NCBI GenBank assembly: GCA_023301765.1
Contig: JALZUC010000017.1
Coordinates: 1-47,783, forward strand
Length of the DNA stretch: 47,783 bases
Origin: Akkermansiaceae bacterium
GTDB taxonomy: Bacteria; Verrucomicrobiota; Verrucomicrobiia; Verrucomicrobiales; Akkermansiaceae
Reading direction: 5' to 3'
The notes under the pieces were generated by a model. The model saw nothing but the letters and a program-made list of their open reading frames with translations, was not told the origin of the DNA and searched no databases. A program made the translations under genes and the position numbers. This document shows positions 45,362 through 47,783 of this stretch, one piece after another (position 1 is the first letter of the stretch; each line of letters starts with the position of its first letter).

Positions 45362-47497
45362 TCAAAGTTCATCTAAAGGACTTCTAACAATATCACCAGG
45401 TCGATTCAGAACGTGCGTATAAATCATCGTAGTAGAAACATCTGAATGACCTAACAACTCCTGTACAGTTCTTATATCCTGTCCCCTCTGTAGCAAGTGT
45501 GTAGCAAAAGAATGGCGTAACGTATGGCAGCTTATACGCTTAATAATTTTTGCTTTAGCCACGGCAGATCTAACAGCACGCTGCACGACACTCTCACCTA
45601 AATGATGCCTTCTTATAGCTGAGGACCGTGGATCCTGCGAAAGCTTACTACTAGGGAAAAGCCACATCCATGCTAAGGACTTAGCTGCGTTAGGCTCTTT
45701 GACTGCCATCGCATCGGGCATCCACACACCTGCCGTACCAGACTTGATATCAGCATCCAGAATCTCCTGCACAGTATTAATCTGATGGCGTAAGTCCTCA
45801 ACAACTGAATGCGGTAGAGGAGTTCGCCTAGACTTACCTCCCTTACCTCGTAATACCACTAAGTAGCCATTATCAAAGTCTACATCCTTTACCCTGAGTC
45901 GCATACACTCCATCACTCGAAGCCCAGCACCATACATTAACTTAGCCATTAGTAGCGATATCCCATCCATTTGTGCTAATAACTTAGTCACTTCAGCCTC
46001 TGTCATCACTACTGGCACTGATCTTCTACCTGAGCCCTTACAAAAATTTCCCAAGTTAAAATCCTCCACTAGAAACACAGACTTAAAGATAAAAGACAAA
46101 GCATTAACAGCCTGCTTCTGTGTATTTACTCCCACTCTACGCTCCATGGCTAAGTAGGTAAGAAACTGCGTTGCCATGTCTACACTTGGCTTTCCTTTAT
46201 AGCCCCTAGAAGAGCACCAACGGAAAAAATCTATCGCCCACTTTTTATAAGTATCTTCTGTTCTTAAAGCATACCCTCGCACACGAAGTTTAGTTACTAA
46301 CTGCTCTATCCAAGTAATAGCATCTCCTTCGATACCAGAATCTATTACCAGTTTTTCTCTCTGGTCTGCGGATAACTCACGAGCTAACTGACCATGCAGA
46401 GGTTCAAAAGCATCTAGCCGGGTGTAAACCATTTGCCAGTTCATACTCACAGCCCAAGAACTCTTTAACAGATCTCTATGTGCCCAGCAGACAGCTTGAA
46501 CAGCCTGTTTTATCAGCCAAGGCTCCATCGTTCTACTCATTGTTACAACCCACCGCATCAATCGTTCATCTCCAGTGAGATCATGCCATGAAACCTTAGT
46601 CTTAGCACTTCCCTCAGCTACTGACTTAACTCCTGTCTGTTCAGGTGTCTGAGCGTGCCCCTGCACCTGTCCACGGAGCACATAGTTGACTGTTCTTCTA
46701 CTACCGCTATCACTCTTCTTCTTATTGCAGTGTGTATCAGTAGCCGAAGGTCTCGAATCCTTCTCAGAAAACCTTACTCCAGAACGTGCTCCATAATCTG
46801 GCTCAGCAGATTTCCCCTCATTACGGTAAAAATCAGCCCACCTCTCTAAATGCCTCCCATAATAGAAAAAACTCTGTTGAGGTATTTTTTTCTTAGCCAA
46901 TAACACCAGATAATCTTTCCAAAAATCACTCTCACTCAAAGTAGCAGAGAGCGCACTTACACTACCTCCTACCGCGTTAACTGTAGTAATAGCTGTAGTC
47001 GTAGCCTTCACATTTGACAGAGAATTATCACCCCTACTAATAGCAGGCCCCTTATCATCTCTGTTTTTCTTGGTTGAGTTCTTTTGGCTTAGCTTATCTA
47101 AGCCTCCACTATTCTTTGCATTTTCAGCAGCCCCACCTCTAGGAGCATTACTATCCAATGTTTTTAAACGCGTACTATCAGCCATGCCCTTGACGCTGTT
47201 ATTATCATCACTTTTGCCGATAGAGTAGTCCGCCTGATCTTCTCGTAGCCATCCGTCAACCGTGCCAGGTTCATCTTTAAGATCATAAAAGTGCACAAAC
47301 TGATCACTCAGCTTATTTATACCCACTAAAGATTGCTCCATAATCCCTCTCTCCACATCATCTATGACTATACCCTCAGTAAGGCCCCCAATGTGTAATC
47401 CCAGAGTAACCTCGGATGAACATGAAAGATTACCCTCACCGGAACAAACAATATCATAGACACCAGAATTATAGTAATCATGAGAACACATGTTCAT
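45362..47497 (-). CDS. Integron-type tyrosine recombinase with long N-terminal extension
   Basis: 711 residues from ATG 47497; a TTG 24 nt upstream is possible. The C-terminal 310 residues are a tyrosine recombinase with R527 (GAGLRVME), K552 (RGKGGKSRR), H658/R661 (HTLRHSFATHLL), H684 (LLGHSD) and nucleophile Y693. Between the Lys and the HxxR box lies FPSSKLSQDPRSSAIRRHHL, then GESVVQRAVRSAVAKAKI, the extra helix region that defines integron integrases (IntI) and is absent from XerC/D. IntI proteins are normally about 320-350 residues. Here some 390 residues precede the usual core: a Cys- and Asp-rich start, a low-complexity linker (about 95-180) and an apparent second core-binding-like domain (FWKDYLVLLAKKKIPQQSFF). 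The last 54 bp are repeated three times downstream. Confidence 0.88.
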   Translation of the reverse strand: MNMCSHDYYNSGVYDIVCSGEGNLSCSSEVTLGLHIGGLTEGIVIDDVERGIMEQSLVGINKLSDQFVHFYDLKDEPGTVDGWLREDQADYSIGKSDDNNSVKGMADSTRLKTLDSNAPRGGAAENAKNSGGLDKLSQKNSTKKNRDDKGPAISRGDNSLSNVKATTTAITTVNAVGGSVSALSATLSESDFWKDYLVLLAKKKIPQQSFFYYGRHLERWADFYRNEGKSAEPDYGARSGVRFSEKDSRPSATDTHCNKKKSDSGSRRTVNYVLRGQVQGHAQTPEQTGVKSVAEGSAKTKVSWHDLTGDERLMRWVVTMSRTMEPWLIKQAVQAVCWAHRDLLKSSWAVSMNWQMVYTRLDAFEPLHGQLARELSADQREKLVIDSGIEGDAITWIEQLVTKLRVRGYALRTEDTYKKWAIDFFRWCSSRGYKGKPSVDMATQFLTYLAMERRVGVNTQKQAVNALSFIFKSVFLVEDFNLGNFCKGSGRRSVPVVMTEAEVTKLLAQMDGISLLMAKLMYGAGLRVMECMRLRVKDVDFDNGYLVVLRGKGGKSRRTPLPHSVVEDLRHQINTVQEILDADIKSGTAGVWMPDAMAVKEPNAAKSLAWMWLFPSSKLSQDPRSSAIRRHHLGESVVQRAVRSAVAKAKIIKRISCHTLRHSFATHLLQRGQDIRTVQELLGHSDVSTTMIYTHVLNRPGDIVRSPLDEL

Positions 47498-47701
47498 TAG
47501 AATACTTAAAATAGTAGGCAAGTCAACATAACAATAGCAAAAAGAAAAATGCTTCCCATCCTCCCCATAAAACCTAGAATAATAAAGCTATGATACTTGA
47601 TCCCCCCTACAAATTTCATAATAATTCCCATGATAGGCAACCAGTCGTCTATCCCATAAACTACGCCGAGTCGTCCATTTAACTGTTATGCTAAGAATAA
47701 T
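47498..47701. other. Divergent intergenic region, possible attI position
   Basis: About 200 nt between the integrase start and a divergent secreted-protein gene, where integrons keep attI and the cassette promoter. AACTGTTATGCTAAG near 47685 has a GTTATG core like known attI crossover regions, but it does not fit GTTRRRY fully. No site can be called with confidence. Confidence 0.25.
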
Positions 47702-47783
47702 ATGCGTTTACCAAAATCAATAAAGGACAAGCTACCATGGGGGTTATTGGCACTGCTAGGAACGCTACTACCCACACTTGCTT
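47702..47783 (+). CDS. Secreted protein, N-terminal fragment at window edge
   Basis: ATG at 47702 opens 27 codons to the edge. The product begins MRLPKSIKDKLPWGLLALLG and then TLLPTLA, a basic start plus hydrophobic core ending in an A-type cleavage region, so probably a signal peptide. The rest of the gene is outside the window. It is transcribed away from the integrase, as a first cassette gene would be. Confidence 0.5.
   Translation, partial: MRLPKSIKDKLPWGLLALLGTLLPTLA

Larger units (their letters stand above)
44767..45363. repeat. Three tandem 199-bp units built on the integrase 3' end
   Basis: The unit start AAAGTTCATC recurs at 44767, 44966, 45165 and 45364, exactly 199 bp apart. The fourth occurrence is the genuine 3' end of the integrase gene. 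Each unit has a 54-bp segment identical to the integrase tail (45364-45417) and a 145-bp segment with no counterpart in the integrase. Copies differ by a few substitutions and no indels. Within the 145-bp part, AAAACTCC pairs with GGAGTTTT, and the changes seen between copies (for example AAAATTCC in copy 3) keep pairing as G-U. GC-rich inverted repeats (CCCCG/CGGGG and CGGG/CCCG) lie in the middle. Confidence 0.95.

Noticed and set aside
44767-45363. 199-bp repeats as a CRISPR array
   Set aside because: The whole unit is repeated with few differences, there are no short repeats with unique spacers, and no cas genes are present.
44767-45417. Repeat units as classical attC sites
   Set aside because: Neither strand shows a paired R'' (GTTRRRY) and R' (RYYYAAC); GTTAGAA in the tail fits only partly.

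Overview
The window looks like a chromosomal segment of a Verrucomicrobiota bacterium, probably a marine member of Verrucomicrobiales near Rubritaleaceae. The taxonomic call is inference. It rests on a DUF1552 gene paired with a planctomycete-type cytochrome / DUF1587-1595-1592-1588-1585 gene, a secreted formylglycine sulfatase, an agarase-like glycoside hydrolase, an integron integrase with a long N-terminal extension, and compact housekeeping clusters. Almost no start codon has a Shine-Dalgarno sequence in front of it, and several predicted promoters sit right against the start codon.

Layout. 0-4.3 kb (minus strand): N-terminal part of a Fic-like protein with a 29-bp palindrome over its start, then a DUF3516/Ski2-like helicase, a stand-alone FtsH-type M41 peptidase and a secreted endonuclease I, the last three tightly packed. 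4.6-7.2 kb: argC-argJ (minus) and a tRNA-Pro(GGG) with terminator (plus). 7.3-12.2 kb: two tandem paralogous membrane-anchored proteins of unknown function and an MlaA/VacJ lipoprotein fused to an alpha/beta hydrolase. 12.3-16 kb: a 1238-residue secreted metzincin with Calx-beta, MAM-like and Ig-like modules. 16.2-17.5 kb: pyrH-frr with a strong terminator. 17.8-21.5 kb: DUF1592/DUF1552 pair. 21.7-22.1 kb: a hairpin-rich gene-free stretch that may be an undescribed structured RNA. 22.1-26.6 kb: mscL, sulfatase, a coiled-coil protein, a WalJ-like MBL hydrolase and a GNAT acetyltransferase. 26.7-29.7 kb: the origin-associated rpmH-rnpA-yidD-yidC cluster. 29.9-35.4 kb: PIN/TRAM membrane protein, thioesterase, PUR-alpha-like protein, ribD, PspA homologue and glycoside hydrolase. 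35.7-44.1 kb: carB, an L,D-transpeptidase, hflX and mnmG, with two parS-type palindromes between hflX and mnmG and a third inside mnmG.

From 44.1 kb rightward the sequence becomes accessory. A gene-free stretch leads into three tandem 199-bp units. Each unit carries a copy of the last 54 bp of an adjacent integron-type tyrosine recombinase, whose catalytic domain has the IntI-specific insert. In each unit that tail is fused in frame to a short leader, giving a 31-codon ORF. At the right edge a secreted-protein gene starts divergently from the integrase, where the first integron cassette would be expected. The two most notable points are this integrase-tail array and the parS cluster, which together with rpmH-rnpA-yidC and mnmG places the window near the replication origin.
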